Part shown: positions 8,844 to 16,523 of the stretch, in pieces
Position numbering within the stretch: the stretch's first letter is position 1
How the letters are laid out: each line of letters begins with the position of its first letter
NCBI GenBank assembly: GCA_016197345.1
Contig: JACPVY010000128.1
Coordinates: 1-21,853, forward strand
Direction of reading: 5' to 3'
DNA from: Burkholderiales bacterium
Lineage (GTDB): Bacteria > Pseudomonadota > Gammaproteobacteria > Burkholderiales > Burkholderiaceae_D
DNA: 21,853 bases
Notes under the pieces: model-generated
The model's input: only the letters and a program-made list of their open reading frames with translations
Told to the model about the DNA's origin: nothing
Databases searched by the model: none
Position numbers and translations under genes: made by a program

Positions 8844-10415
8844 TTAGTTATTCACAAAACGATTACCTAATTCAACTTGGCCAGCAGCATCGTAGTGCAC
8901 TTGATCGTTCGGAATCACGCTCAAATCTTGCGTGTCAAAGACTCTGACGCGACCAAGATAGCCATTCAAATTTTGTTGCGCTTTACGCACTAACTCCGAT
9001 TGGTCGCCAACTGCCGAATTGATGTGATTCAAATTTTTAATCTTGCCAATCACAATCGGAAAACCTGTCCCCAACACTTTTTCAGCGTTCACTTGATCAA
9101 TAAATTTCTTGAGATTTGCATAGTATTGCGAGCCTTGGCCTATCATGGCGTCACCTTCGCCCTGCATCCAATACAGCGCTTTGACGACCGGACGACGACC
9201 ACTGCGGCAAATTTCTTCGCTTGCCATCGATATTTCGCTGATGAAAGAGTCATAAATGCCATGTTCTCCCTTCGCCAACCACGATTTCAATCCGCGATAT
9301 GGCCAAGGATCAACCACGGGCGCCAGCGTACTACCACCTACCGCTGCTTTAAAAATAAAGAAATTGCTGATGCCGCGTGCGCGTAAGGTGCGTGCAATTG
9401 ACACTTCAGGCCCAAATAAATTGCTGCGATCACCCGAATAATTCGCGGCAACAATGGCATTGGCACCATACGCCCATCGACTTGCTTGCTGCGCATTGTC
9501 AAACGCTCCCATCAATGAACGATCGGGGAAATTCATCGAGAACGCATAATCGACTGGGTAATTGCTGGTTGGCATTTCAGAAATCTTGCCCAGACCAAGG
9601 GCATTCGATTGCCCGGCGATGATGTAGATCTGCGCTTCTGGTGAATTGGCATTGCAGGTCGGCGGCGTGACGTTGTAGTCAATGCCAGTGCATATCGCCG
9701 CACTTCCCTTCACGTCCTGCACATAGGCGTGCGTTGAAAAGGTGCCGTATTGTGGATTGCCTGCTTTATGATTTTCGAGATTGACATCGACGTGCCAGGT
9801 TTCTGTGCCATCGCTCTCGGTACGATCATAAACCCCTTGATACCAAACGAGATCGTCTTGTCCATTGACTTGGCTCCACGTTGGGAAACTCAGGCCGACG
9901 GCATTTTTGACACCCTTGGCGTAGATGCGCAAATAGCCATTTGCGGCAGCAACTTCATTGCGATTGGCGACATTTAATTTGAGCGAACTGCAAGTGGCTG
10001 GCCCGGTGATTTGCTTGCGTTGCCAAGTCGTGCCGCCGCACATAGTTTGCACACCTTGCGCATCTTTGATGTAGGCATGCGTTAAGAAATTCCCATATTG
10101 CGGGCTATTGGCTTTGTGGTTAGCAAGATTGATATCGGCATGCCAGACGCCACCGCCATCATTCACGCCCGCGTACCACACCAAATCATCTTGACCATTC
10201 GCTTCCGCCCAAGTCGGAAAACTCATGCTAGAAGCACCCGCAACACCATAGGCATAAACGCGAAACGTGCCACTAGTTTGCAAAGAAATCGTTTTTTCAC
10301 TTGGCACTACATAGCAATCAGCAGCGGCGCTATGCGCAGAAGTGAACAATGCGCTAAGCGCTAGCAGGGACACACCAGCAAACCGGGGCAAGCTACGGTT
10401 AAAAGCAAAAATCAT
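8844..10415 (-). CDS. Secreted CE6 / sialate O-acetylesterase-like carbohydrate esterase with two GBS_Bsp-like repeats
   Basis: A 523-residue secreted protein. ATG 10415 is chosen because GGAG lies five bases upstream and a signal peptide follows at once (MIFAFNRSLPRFAGVSLLAL, cleavage near residue 33). A further-upstream start at 10478 would bury it. Residues about 38-121 and 146-238 are two GBS_Bsp-like repeats, each with FPTW..xNGQDDLVWY..GV and NHKA..PQYG.F.THAY. Residues about 262-523 are an SGNH-type esterase of the CE6/sialate O-acetylesterase class: GQSN (Ser270), FGPE (335-338), GGS (360-362), WMQGEGDA (417-424) and the Asp/His block NDQVHYD (Asp504, His507). The likely reaction is removal of O-acetyl groups from a polysaccharide. 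GBS_Bsp-like repeats are best known from cell-surface and wall-hydrolase proteins. The gene looks intact and lies upstream of the glycosidase on the same strand. Confidence 0.82.
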   Translation of the reverse strand: MIFAFNRSLPRFAGVSLLALSALFTSAHSAAADCYVVPSEKTISLQTSGTFRVYAYGVAGASSMSFPTWAEANGQDDLVWYAGVNDGGGVWHADINLANHKANSPQYGNFLTHAYIKDAQGVQTMCGGTTWQRKQITGPATCSSLKLNVANRNEVAAANGYLRIYAKGVKNAVGLSFPTWSQVNGQDDLVWYQGVYDRTESDGTETWHVDVNLENHKAGNPQYGTFSTHAYVQDVKGSAAICTGIDYNVTPPTCNANSPEAQIYIIAGQSNALGLGKISEMPTSNYPVDYAFSMNFPDRSLMGAFDNAQQASRWAYGANAIVAANYSGDRSNLFGPEVSIARTLRARGISNFFIFKAAVGGSTLAPVVDPWPYRGLKSWLAKGEHGIYDSFISEISMASEEICRSGRRPVVKALYWMQGEGDAMIGQGSQYYANLKKFIDQVNAEKVLGTGFPIVIGKIKNLNHINSAVGDQSELVRKAQQNLNGYLGRVRVFDTQDLSVIPNDQVHYDAAGQVELGNRFVNN

Positions 10416-11068
10416 GAAAACTCCATCGGATAAATTGTCAAAAGCTGCCGCACTTTTCTGCACAAAGGTGCAGACCAAAGGGGCGAGCGTGAACAGCGTT
10501 TGAAGCGATAGCCTTAAACGCAGATTGTTGCGAAAAATTGAGTTAATGTAGGGACAGACATACTACGGACTGAGATCCACAGCATGCGGCAATCGATGGG
10601 GGACACATATAGAGCAAAAGCAAATCATCCACTTGCACATAGCAGGCTTCTGGTTGCACGCAAGAAAAAGGCTAAAGCATAGAAGCACGCTTGGCTTTTG
10701 CCCGATAATGCGGGAAATTACAGGGAATTTCAGGAGGGAATGAGGCTCTAGCCAGAAGAGGGAGGGAGCTAGGCCAAGTTGCTATAGCGTCTTGAAATTG
10801 CTTCAAAACAGGGCAAGAAATATATCATAGCTTTCAAAAACTCGCCAAACGGAAACATAGTCAAGATCCCATCCAAAGCGACTCTTGCGCGCAGCCGTAG
10901 GGAACAATTGCCGACAAAACGGCCGCCACTTCAAACGAGGCTGTCGCAAAACTATTTTTAGCGCAAAATTCGGCGACAAGCAGCCATCTTCAGCGAAAAA
11001 ATGGTTATTTTTTGCTCAACCAAGCGGATGGCAAGTCGTCTCCGCTTCACCCCTGCCCTCTCCCGCAA
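10416..11068. other. Non-coding region upstream of the esterase gene
   Basis: No credible gene. The minus-strand leader of the esterase lies at the left end. GGGACAGACAT (10551-10561) and GGGGGACACAT (10598-10608) resemble the arm of the hairpin at 8786. GAGGCTGTCGCAAAA (10937-10951) is a solitary copy of the terminus of the neighbouring inverted-repeat element. The rest holds nothing I recognise. Confidence 0.5.
10937..10951. repeat. Solo terminus of the inverted-repeat element family
   Basis: GAGGCTGTCGCAAAA differs by one base from the 15-base terminus of the element at 11069, which lies 132 bases to the right in the same orientation. No partner end or hairpin module follows directly, so this is either a remnant or a nested older insertion. 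Confidence 0.5.
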
Positions 11069-11287
11069 GAGGCTGTCGCGAAAGTGGAAAACGTATGGGT
11101 GAGCGGCATGCCGCTCGTCGTCTTCCGGGCGACTCGCCCACCAAAAGTGTGCAACTGTACCGCCCAACAATTGAGAGAAACACGTCGTAAGATGATCTAA
11201 GCCAATATGAATGCTGAGGATGATCAGCGTTTTGGTGGGCAACTTGCCCACCCTACGAAAAGCAACAGCTCGTTTCGCGACAGCCTC
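11069..11287. mobile_element. Inverted-repeat (MITE-like) element, copy B, 219 bp
   Basis: Perfect 15-base terminal inverted repeats: GAGGCTGTCGCGAAA at 11069-11083 and TTTCGCGACAGCCTC at 11273-11287. Inside the left end is a hairpin module with the 16-base palindrome GAGCGGCATGCCGCTC (11101-11116). Inside the right end is GGTGGGCAA C TTGCCCACC (11234-11252) followed by CTACGAAAAGC. There is no open reading frame of note, so any movement would need a transposase supplied elsewhere. The element ends 38 bases from the stop of the gene at 11326. I cannot see a convincing target-site duplication. Confidence 0.7.
11093..11142. repeat. REP-like hairpin repeat, copy 2 (inside element B)
   Basis: TATGGGTGAGCGGCATGCC begins a unit with a perfect 16-base palindrome at 11101-11116, then CGTCG and the tail GGGCGACTCGCCCACC. 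The layout matches the units at 6071 and 21226. Confidence 0.5.
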
Positions 11288-11325
11288 AAACAAATCAAGC
11301 ACTAGCTGTCAAACGCTGACCAAAC

Positions 11326-11877
11326 CTACCTCTGCAATTCTGGATGTTCCTTCAGCAATTGCATTTGCATCGCCTCAATCCGCCGCGCTTTTTCCTCTAC
11401 TTTGGCGATTTTTTCTGGCGCAATGCCCATTTGCTTGCCGCGCTCAATATCGGCGCGCAAACGTGGCACTTCGTTTTTGGCAGCATCGACAAAAGCGGCA
11501 TACAGCTTCAAGTTTTGCCGCACTTCGTACTGTTGATATAGCTTAGGATCAGCTAACTCTGCCGCGTTTGGTTGCTCACCTTGTTCGCTACGTTGTATCG
11601 GCGGCGTGCGTGGATCGCCGTTGCGGGTTTCCATCAAGCTGAGCGCGGCTGATTTATCTTGATTCACCACAGCAATCGGCACCCGTTTCACTTCTAGCCC
11701 AGCATAAGGCGAGGCCGGGGGCCAAGTGCTTTGCGCTGCAAGCGCCGCATCCGGCGCCGACAAGGCGGCGCTACTAGCCTGCGTGCTAGTCACACGCTCT
11801 TGCTCTGCCTGTGGCCAGGCAAAAAATAACGCGATACCAAACACCGCCAGCGCCGCAATAATAGGAAGCTTTTTCAT
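11326..11877 (-). CDS. Small inner-membrane-anchored periplasmic protein of unknown function
   Basis: 183 residues, family not recognised. Residues about 4-22 (KLPIIAALAVFGIALFFAW) form one N-terminal membrane anchor or uncleaved signal. Next come an Ala/Ser/Pro-rich linker (about 25-65) and a charged, largely helical C-terminal half (YEVRQNLKLYAAFVDAAKNE, then KIAKVEEKARRIEAMQMQLL) that may form a coiled coil. The ATG overlaps the TAA stop of the upstream foldase gene (TAATG), which implies translational coupling and a shared role. The architecture of anchor, linker and helices recalls lipase-specific foldases, but their signature is missing and the protein is much shorter. A partner of the parvulin or of the upstream phospholipases is an inference from position only. 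Confidence 0.75.
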   Translation of the reverse strand: MKKLPIIAALAVFGIALFFAWPQAEQERVTSTQASSAALSAPDAALAAQSTWPPASPYAGLEVKRVPIAVVNQDKSAALSLMETRNGDPRTPPIQRSEQGEQPNAAELADPKLYQQYEVRQNLKLYAAFVDAAKNEVPRLRADIERGKQMGIAPEKIAKVEEKARRIEAMQMQLLKEHPELQR

Positions 11878-13151
11878 TAGCGTGCCTTTCCACTAGTACG
11901 ATGCGCTGCTGGCGGCAACTCTAGCGCGGAGCGATTGACTTCTACTTTCGCACTTTTCAATAATTGCTCGCGCAAGCTCGTGATTTGCTTTGCCGCTTTC
12001 TCCTGGGCGATGGCGCGTCCTGCCAAATAGCGCACCGATTCTGAATTCACATCTTGAAAACCTTCTTGCTTTTTCTCGACTAACACGACTTCCCAATACG
12101 CCTCTTCTTTCGGCCCGACAGCGGCGCGAAATGGTGGTGACACCTTGCCCTCTTCTTGCATGAATGCCAGTTCCGCCAACCAGCTTAATTTGCCTTGGTG
12201 TTTGATGATGCCTAAATCACCACCTTGTTTAGCGTCACGCGCAATCGAATATTGTTGCGCTAGCTTAGCAAATTCACCGCCTTTGGCCGCTAAGGCGACG
12301 ACCTCGTTCGCTTTCGCTTCATCAGCCAAACGTATGTGGCGCGCTTTCACCCATTCGATGCGTTTGAATTCTTCTTTGTGCGCGGCATAGTAAGCCTGCA
12401 CTTCTTCTGGCGTAATGCGCTTAGCCAGTTGATTGACGAGTTGACTCTCAGCGTCGATATCGGCACCTATGCCATGCAAGGCCATTAAGCTGCGCACATC
12501 AACCTGATCGGCTAGCGTTTGCCGTAAATCCTGCACCGCGGCTGCGCCAAAGCGCTTGGTCGCCCAGTCTTGCACATACAAATTGGCGATATATAGCATC
12601 GCTTGCTGGCGGATAAAGTCGAGATTGCGATTAAAGAATTCGAGCCGACCTTGCACGTTTTGGCGGCGATAGACGTCGTATAGCGTCACACTAGCGCCTT
12701 GCTTCAAGCTACTACGCAGCACCAGTACTTGTTTCGCGCGCTCCAATTGTTCGGCATTCAAGTTGTAGTCGAGCAAAATGCGACTACGTGGGCCAAATAC
12801 TTGATCTAGCTGGGCGCTGTCGATTTTGGCTTGTTCCAGCACTACGCTATCGAGATTCGCGCCAGGCAATTTCTTAATCTCAGCTTCGATTTCATCGCGA
12901 AATACGGTGCGCAAATGGCCGCTGACTTGATCATCCAATTGCACCTCGCGCGCAAACGCGACGCGCTTGCCTTGCGCGCGCAAATCGAATTCTTGGATTT
13001 GCGCTTCCCCTGCTTTTGCTAATAAACGATTGGCGATGATAGATTCCAACACCACAGTGCGCGAAATTTTGGGGTCTTCCATCTGCGCCATGCGTGCCAG
13101 CACATCTAGCGAGAGGCGCTGGATAGGCACGCCATTGACGCGCGCCGCCAA
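11877..13151 (-). CDS. Parvulin-type peptidyl-prolyl cis-trans isomerase (SurA/PrsA-like), 5' end lost
   Basis: A periplasmic-type folding factor. Residues about 1-245 (from the TTG at 13151) form a helical SurA_N-like chaperone region beginning AARVNGVPIQRLSLDVLARM. Residues about 268-360 form the PpiC/rotamase domain, with ARHIRL at the start, FAKLAQQYS, and QGGDLG followed by a PPF loop. The open frame continues upstream as SALADPQLAARVNG, which looks like the end of a signal peptide (ALA-DP). Before that it runs into phospholipase sequence, so the true start and most of the signal peptide are missing at a join near 13175-13190. As it stands the product would be cytosolic or untranslated. 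The stop overlaps the ATG of the next gene. Likely clients are the secreted phospholipases upstream (inference). Confidence 0.8.
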   Translation of the reverse strand: MAARVNGVPIQRLSLDVLARMAQMEDPKISRTVVLESIIANRLLAKAGEAQIQEFDLRAQGKRVAFAREVQLDDQVSGHLRTVFRDEIEAEIKKLPGANLDSVVLEQAKIDSAQLDQVFGPRSRILLDYNLNAEQLERAKQVLVLRSSLKQGASVTLYDVYRRQNVQGRLEFFNRNLDFIRQQAMLYIANLYVQDWATKRFGAAAVQDLRQTLADQVDVRSLMALHGIGADIDAESQLVNQLAKRITPEEVQAYYAAHKEEFKRIEWVKARHIRLADEAKANEVVALAAKGGEFAKLAQQYSIARDAKQGGDLGIIKHQGKLSWLAELAFMQEEGKVSPPFRAAVGPKEEAYWEVVLVEKKQEGFQDVNSESVRYLAGRAIAQEKAAKQITSLREQLLKSAKVEVNRSALELPPAAHRTSGKAR

Positions 13152-13162
13152 TTGCGGGTCCG

Positions 13163-14026
13163 CTAACGCGCTACGGTCGGCGCGACTGGGGTGAAATCAG
13201 CCAAAGCCGCTTTCACGGCAGCGCTATTATTCAAATCTTGCGAGTAATAGACGTCGTTCACCCATTGTTCCCAACCGGAGTGATTTTTGGCGGAGGTGGT
13301 CCAGGTGTGATGCGGTTGCAGCAAATCGGTGGTGTGCATCACAAAGCCTAGACTTTGGATACTTGGGTTCGCCAGAAACTGGTTGAACCAGTACTGTCCC
13401 AAATTGTCAATCGGTTGAAATGGTGCTTTTTCAAAATCGGCGTATTGATCAGATGTCGAATAGCCGCCATGACGGTAATGCGCTTCCGTCACGCCAAACG
13501 AGTTGTATTTGCTCGAATCACCAAACCAGCCTTTTTGGCCGCCAGGGCCGTCATCCAAATAGTCGCCCACTAACCAAGTTGCGGCGAGATTATCGATGTC
13601 GCCAGCGACGGTTAGCTTGGCGTAGTTATAGCCACCAAATGGATTGCCATGCACGTCAGCACCTGCTGTGTGATTTTGGAAATGCCAATAGGACGTGTAA
13701 TTGACGATGCCCTTGCCCAAACCCCAGACGGGTGCCAGCACGCAGCTACCGGTGGTGGCGCCGCACAAATAGGTGTCAGCGAAATCATCGACGTCATAGG
13801 CGCCCTGCCCCATTGCCGTTGCAAACTGTTCTACCGTAATCCCAGCTTTTGCTAAGCCAGCAGAGAGCTTGGCATAGTTGGTGATGCTAGGATTATTTTT
13901 CATAAAATTCACTGCATCGATCGCGATCCGACGATGGGTTTCTTGCTGAAATGCAGAAGCGGGTAAAGCCGTTACCAGACCAGCCAAAACGAGAACATGT
14001 GCGGTCTTTTTCAAAAAAACTTGCAT
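13163..14026 (-). CDS. Secreted zinc-dependent phospholipase C family protein, copy 1, C terminus lost
   Basis: 287 residues with ATG 14026 and the ribosome binding site AAGGA. The signal peptide is MQVFLKKTAHVLVLAGLVTA with cleavage near SAF. The mature part shows the layout of zinc phospholipase C / S1-P1-type trinuclear zinc proteins: ETHRRIAIDAV near the N terminus, YDVDDFADTY, WHFQNH..ADVHG, GVTEAHYRHGG and GFVMHTTDLLQPHHTW. These enzymes hydrolyse phospholipid head groups outside the cell. It is nearly identical to the gene at 14461 over the shared length, but identity stops at ADFTPV. The last roughly 60 residues of its twin are replaced by PTVAR and a stop formed by joined foldase-gene sequence. 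The zinc ligands precede the break, so activity may survive, but stability is doubtful. Confidence 0.8.
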   Translation of the reverse strand: MQVFLKKTAHVLVLAGLVTALPASAFQQETHRRIAIDAVNFMKNNPSITNYAKLSAGLAKAGITVEQFATAMGQGAYDVDDFADTYLCGATTGSCVLAPVWGLGKGIVNYTSYWHFQNHTAGADVHGNPFGGYNYAKLTVAGDIDNLAATWLVGDYLDDGPGGQKGWFGDSSKYNSFGVTEAHYRHGGYSTSDQYADFEKAPFQPIDNLGQYWFNQFLANPSIQSLGFVMHTTDLLQPHHTWTTSAKNHSGWEQWVNDVYYSQDLNNSAAVKAALADFTPVAPTVAR

Positions 14027-14460
14027 GACTATTTCCTTGGTGTGTTGTGGGACGACGAACAGGTGCTACGGGTTTTGCTACAAAAATTTATTCCATGACC
14101 AGTGTTAGCGCTACCGTGTCAAAACCGAGATAGCGACAATGAACAAAATGGGGCGCAGTCTGCCCTCTTCCCCTCGCGTGAGGTTGTCGAGAAAAGCAAA
14201 ACGATGTGGTAGGGTGGGCAACTCGTTTGCCCACGGATTTGAAACGTCGTAAAAGCAAAGATTTTGGCGTAACTCGGGATGTTGAGCGACTCGAATTAAC
14301 CAAACAATATTGCAAAGAACAAGATTCACTGCCGTGGGCAACTTGTGCCCACCCTACGAAAAACCACCACACCTTTCGCAACAGCCTCATCAGCTGAGAG
14401 AAGAGGTCGCTGCGCATAAACAAAATCATTCAATGAATTGAATTACGCCATCGCATGCAA
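14027..14460. other. Intergenic region between the two phospholipase genes
   Basis: Roughly half is the inverted-repeat element at 14180-14388. The remainder holds the leader of copy 1 on the left and the short 3' flank of copy 2 on the right. There is no other gene. Confidence 0.6.
14180..14388. mobile_element. Inverted-repeat (MITE-like) element, copy A, 209 bp
   Basis: Terminal inverted repeats GAGGTTGTCGAGAAA (14180-14194) and TTTCGCAACAGCCTC (14374-14388) match at 12 of 15 positions. The symmetry continues inward for about 57 bases on each side: the left arm has TAGGGTGGGCAA with a hairpin (14214-14233), and the right arm has GTGGGCA/TGCCCAC (14334-14352) then CCTACGAAAAACC. About 95 bases of unique, non-coding sequence lie between. 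It is inserted between two tandem phospholipase genes. Confidence 0.7.
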
Positions 14461-15483
14461 TTAATTCGAGAGACGCTCGGCGGCACGATTCAAGACATGC
14501 ACCACCATCGCAATCGCATGTGGTACCACTTGTTTGGCGACACGTACGCGGTCGTTTTGATCGGTAGAAGAAAGCACAATGCCGCCGACGCGATATGAGT
14601 AGGTACCGCCTTGCGTCAATAGGGGACGGATATCATTGCTGCTGGCAGGGACAGGCGTGAAATCTGCCAACGCGGCGTTCACCAAAGCGGCGTCATTCAG
14701 GTTTTGGCTGTAATAGGCATCGTTCACCCATTGTTCCCAGCCAGAGTGATTGCGGGCCGAAGTGGTCCAAGTGTGATGCGGTTGAAGGATGTCGGTGGTA
14801 TGCATCACAAAGCCTAAACTTTGCAAGCTTGGATTGGCGAGAAATTGGTTAAACCAGTACTGTCCCAAATTATCAATCGGCTGAAACGGTGCTTTTTCAA
14901 AATCAGCATATTGATCGGAAGTGGAATAGCCACCATGACGATAATGCGCTTCGGTCACGCCAAAACTATTGTATTTGCTGGAGTCACCAAACCAACCATG
15001 CAAACCACCGGCACCATCATCGAGGTAATCGCCGTACAACCAAGCGGAGGCCAGATTATCGATATCCCCTGCCACCGTCAGCTTGGCATAGTTGTAGCCG
15101 CCAAATGGATTGCCATGCACATCGGCACCAGCAGTGTGATTTTGAAAATGCCAGTACGAGGTGTAATTCACGATGCCTTTACCTAGCCCCCACAATGGCG
15201 CTAACACACAGCTACCTGTCACTGCGCCGCACAGATAGGTATCAGCGAAATCATCGACGTCGTATGCGCCTTGGCCCATTGCAGTGGCGAATTGATCGAC
15301 CGTCAAACCCGCCTTGCTCAAGCCTGTCACCAATTTGTTGTAATTGGTTTTGTCGGGATTGTTTTTCATGAAGGCAACCGCATCCATCGCGATGCGACGG
15401 TGGGTTTCTTGTTGGAAGGAAAACGCAGGCAAAGCGGTGCCTAGGGCGAGCGCAAGCACACCCATTTTTAAAACGGATTTCAT
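14461..15483 (-). CDS. Secreted zinc-dependent phospholipase C family protein, copy 2 (complete)
   Basis: 340 residues from ATG 15483. That start is preferred over 15579 because MKSVLKMGVLALALGTALPA is a signal peptide with AKG-type ribosome binding sequence (AAGGGA) upstream. Cleavage near FSF gives a mature protein starting with QQETHRRIAMDAV. Candidate metal ligands are His28, Asp75/77/78, His112 and His116, His124, His180 and His183, His228, Asp231 and His236/237. Cys85 and Cys92 could form a disulfide. The fold matches zinc-dependent phospholipase C. The C-terminal 60 residues (from about 281) are an added region ending in the helix VRVAKQVVPHAIAMVVHVLN, absent from the broken copy. Probable action: extracellular phospholipid hydrolysis for phosphate or membrane attack. 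The exact substrate is not known. Confidence 0.85.
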   Translation of the reverse strand: MKSVLKMGVLALALGTALPAFSFQQETHRRIAMDAVAFMKNNPDKTNYNKLVTGLSKAGLTVDQFATAMGQGAYDVDDFADTYLCGAVTGSCVLAPLWGLGKGIVNYTSYWHFQNHTAGADVHGNPFGGYNYAKLTVAGDIDNLASAWLYGDYLDDGAGGLHGWFGDSSKYNSFGVTEAHYRHGGYSTSDQYADFEKAPFQPIDNLGQYWFNQFLANPSLQSLGFVMHTTDILQPHHTWTTSARNHSGWEQWVNDAYYSQNLNDAALVNAALADFTPVPASSNDIRPLLTQGGTYSYRVGGIVLSSTDQNDRVRVAKQVVPHAIAMVVHVLNRAAERLSN

Positions 15484-15951
15484 GTGGTTATTCCCTTGGA
15501 GATTTTTGTGGAAAAGGTTTTTTCGTCGGTTTTGTTCCGACTTTTTTTGTGTGCTCATTAAACCTGAGAAATCTTTCAAGCATTATGAAATTGCATTAGA
15601 TGCACACCTCTAATTTGTTTTCCGCAATGCAATGAAGTGGAAATATTCTCCTGCTAAACATAGAGAAAAAACTTACAGCAATCCTCAAAAAAGGGACACA
15701 CAACGCGTTTCAAATCGACAAAAAAAACAACAAAACATGCAACAAAAATGTCTGACGCAGCTCGTTTAAGCAAGCGCAAGATGCGGTTGAATTGAGTGAG
15801 AGAGCGCGGCATTAGATCATGCGCAAAAAATCGCTTGTGGGCAATTTTGCGTATCACCAACAAACGTCGCAATGTAGAAAATGGGAGGCAGAAATGCGGG
15901 AGGGGAAAGCTAGGTAGCGCGCTATTGCAGCACGCTACCTGAGACTGCAGA
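15484..15951. other. Intergenic region upstream of phospholipase copy 2
   Basis: About 470 bases with no gene I can support. A minus-strand frame at 15654-15980 gives a Cys/Phe-rich product with no family resemblance that overlaps the next gene, so it is not called. The region holds the hairpin at 15912-15940 and presumably the promoter of the phospholipase gene in its AT-rich part near 15560-15660. I cannot point to -35/-10 boxes with confidence. Confidence 0.5.
15912..15940 (-). terminator. Hairpin after the Ala/Pro-rich protein gene
   Basis: AGGTAGCG (15912-15919) pairs perfectly with CGCTACCT (15933-15940), with two more inner pairs. It begins 12 bases after the minus-strand stop at 15952. 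No strong T run follows, so it is a probable but imperfect terminator for the rpiA transcript. Confidence 0.5.
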
Positions 15952-16513
15952 TTAGATTTGCTTACACTGCCGCAATTCACAACGCGCTTGGAAGAGCGTG
16001 CCGTTATCGCAGGCCATTTGATAGAGTTCGACGGGGCCTTTCTCCGTCACCAAAGACGCACCCAAGCCACCACGGCAACCCACTTTTTTCGCAAGATTTT
16101 CCACCGTCACCGATGACACACCTGGCTTGAATTCAGTAGGCGATAAGCGTTGCGCTGGTCTTGCATAAACTGGTGCTGGCGCTGGGCTGATGACAGCCTG
16201 CACTGTTTCAACCCGTGCCGCCGGCGCGCTCGGTGGAGCTGGTGGGGCTGGTGGAGCTGGCGGGGCTGGCCGCACTGCAACCGGAGCCGCTGGCGCTACC
16301 GGGGCAGTTGGCGCAACTGGCGCCACCACGACAGGCGGATTGGCTTTCGCAACCGGGGCGACTGGCGCTGGCCGCACAGCAGGCGCAACTGGTACCGCTG
16401 GTGCAGGCGGAGCGACTGGCGCACTCGCGACTGCCTTGCGCGTAGGCTAGATTGCCGATGCACAAACCAACGATAAGCTGTAGCAAAAATCCGAAAATGG
16501 GGGATCGTTTCAT
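15952..16513 (-). pseudogene. Secreted Ala/Pro-rich protein with conserved Cys-containing C-terminal domain; frameshifted
   Basis: The 5' part starts at ATG 16513 with a strong ribosome binding site (AGGAG) and encodes a signal peptide (MKRSPIFGFLLQLIVGLCIG, cleavage near AYA). Shortly after, near 16435-16450, the reading frame must change: the other frame gives a long Ala/Pro/Val repeat (APVAPPAPAVPVAPAVRPAP) that runs unbroken to the natural C terminus. One or two bases appear to be missing. The repeat spans about 80 residues and contains 9-base tandem units near 16229-16270. The final roughly 60 residues (ENLAKKVGCRGGLGASLVTE, then CDNGTLFQARCELRQC) form a compact, Cys-containing domain that I recall from uncharacterised Burkholderiales exported proteins. 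Function unknown. It starts 10 bases after rpiA, in the same operon. Confidence 0.65.
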
Positions 16514-16523
16514 TTTTACTCTC

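Noticed and set aside
10885..11190. 101-codon plus-strand open frame in the 10.4-11.3 kb gap
   Set aside because: It runs through the inverted-repeat element and a solo terminus, and its sequence is repeat-derived with no protein-like pattern.
11326..11877. Lipase-specific foldase (LifO) identity for the small anchored protein
   Set aside because: Anchor and linker resemble LifO, but the protein is too short and lacks the family's conserved motif; the neighbours are phospholipases C, not class I lipases.
15654..15980. 108-codon minus-strand open frame upstream of phospholipase copy 2
   Set aside because: Its product has no family resemblance, has odd Cys/Phe composition, overlaps the Ala/Pro-rich gene's 3' end and its terminator hairpin, and lacks a convincing ribosome binding site.
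16229..16270. Short tandem repeats as a CRISPR or minisatellite locus
   Set aside because: They are 9-base codon-level repeats inside the Ala/Pro linker. No spaced direct-repeat array or cas gene exists in the window.
16150..16476. Trp/Arg-rich and Gly/Ala-rich open frames opposite the Ala/Pro-rich gene
   Set aside because: They are antisense products of the GC-rich tandem repeat and have no start signals of their own.
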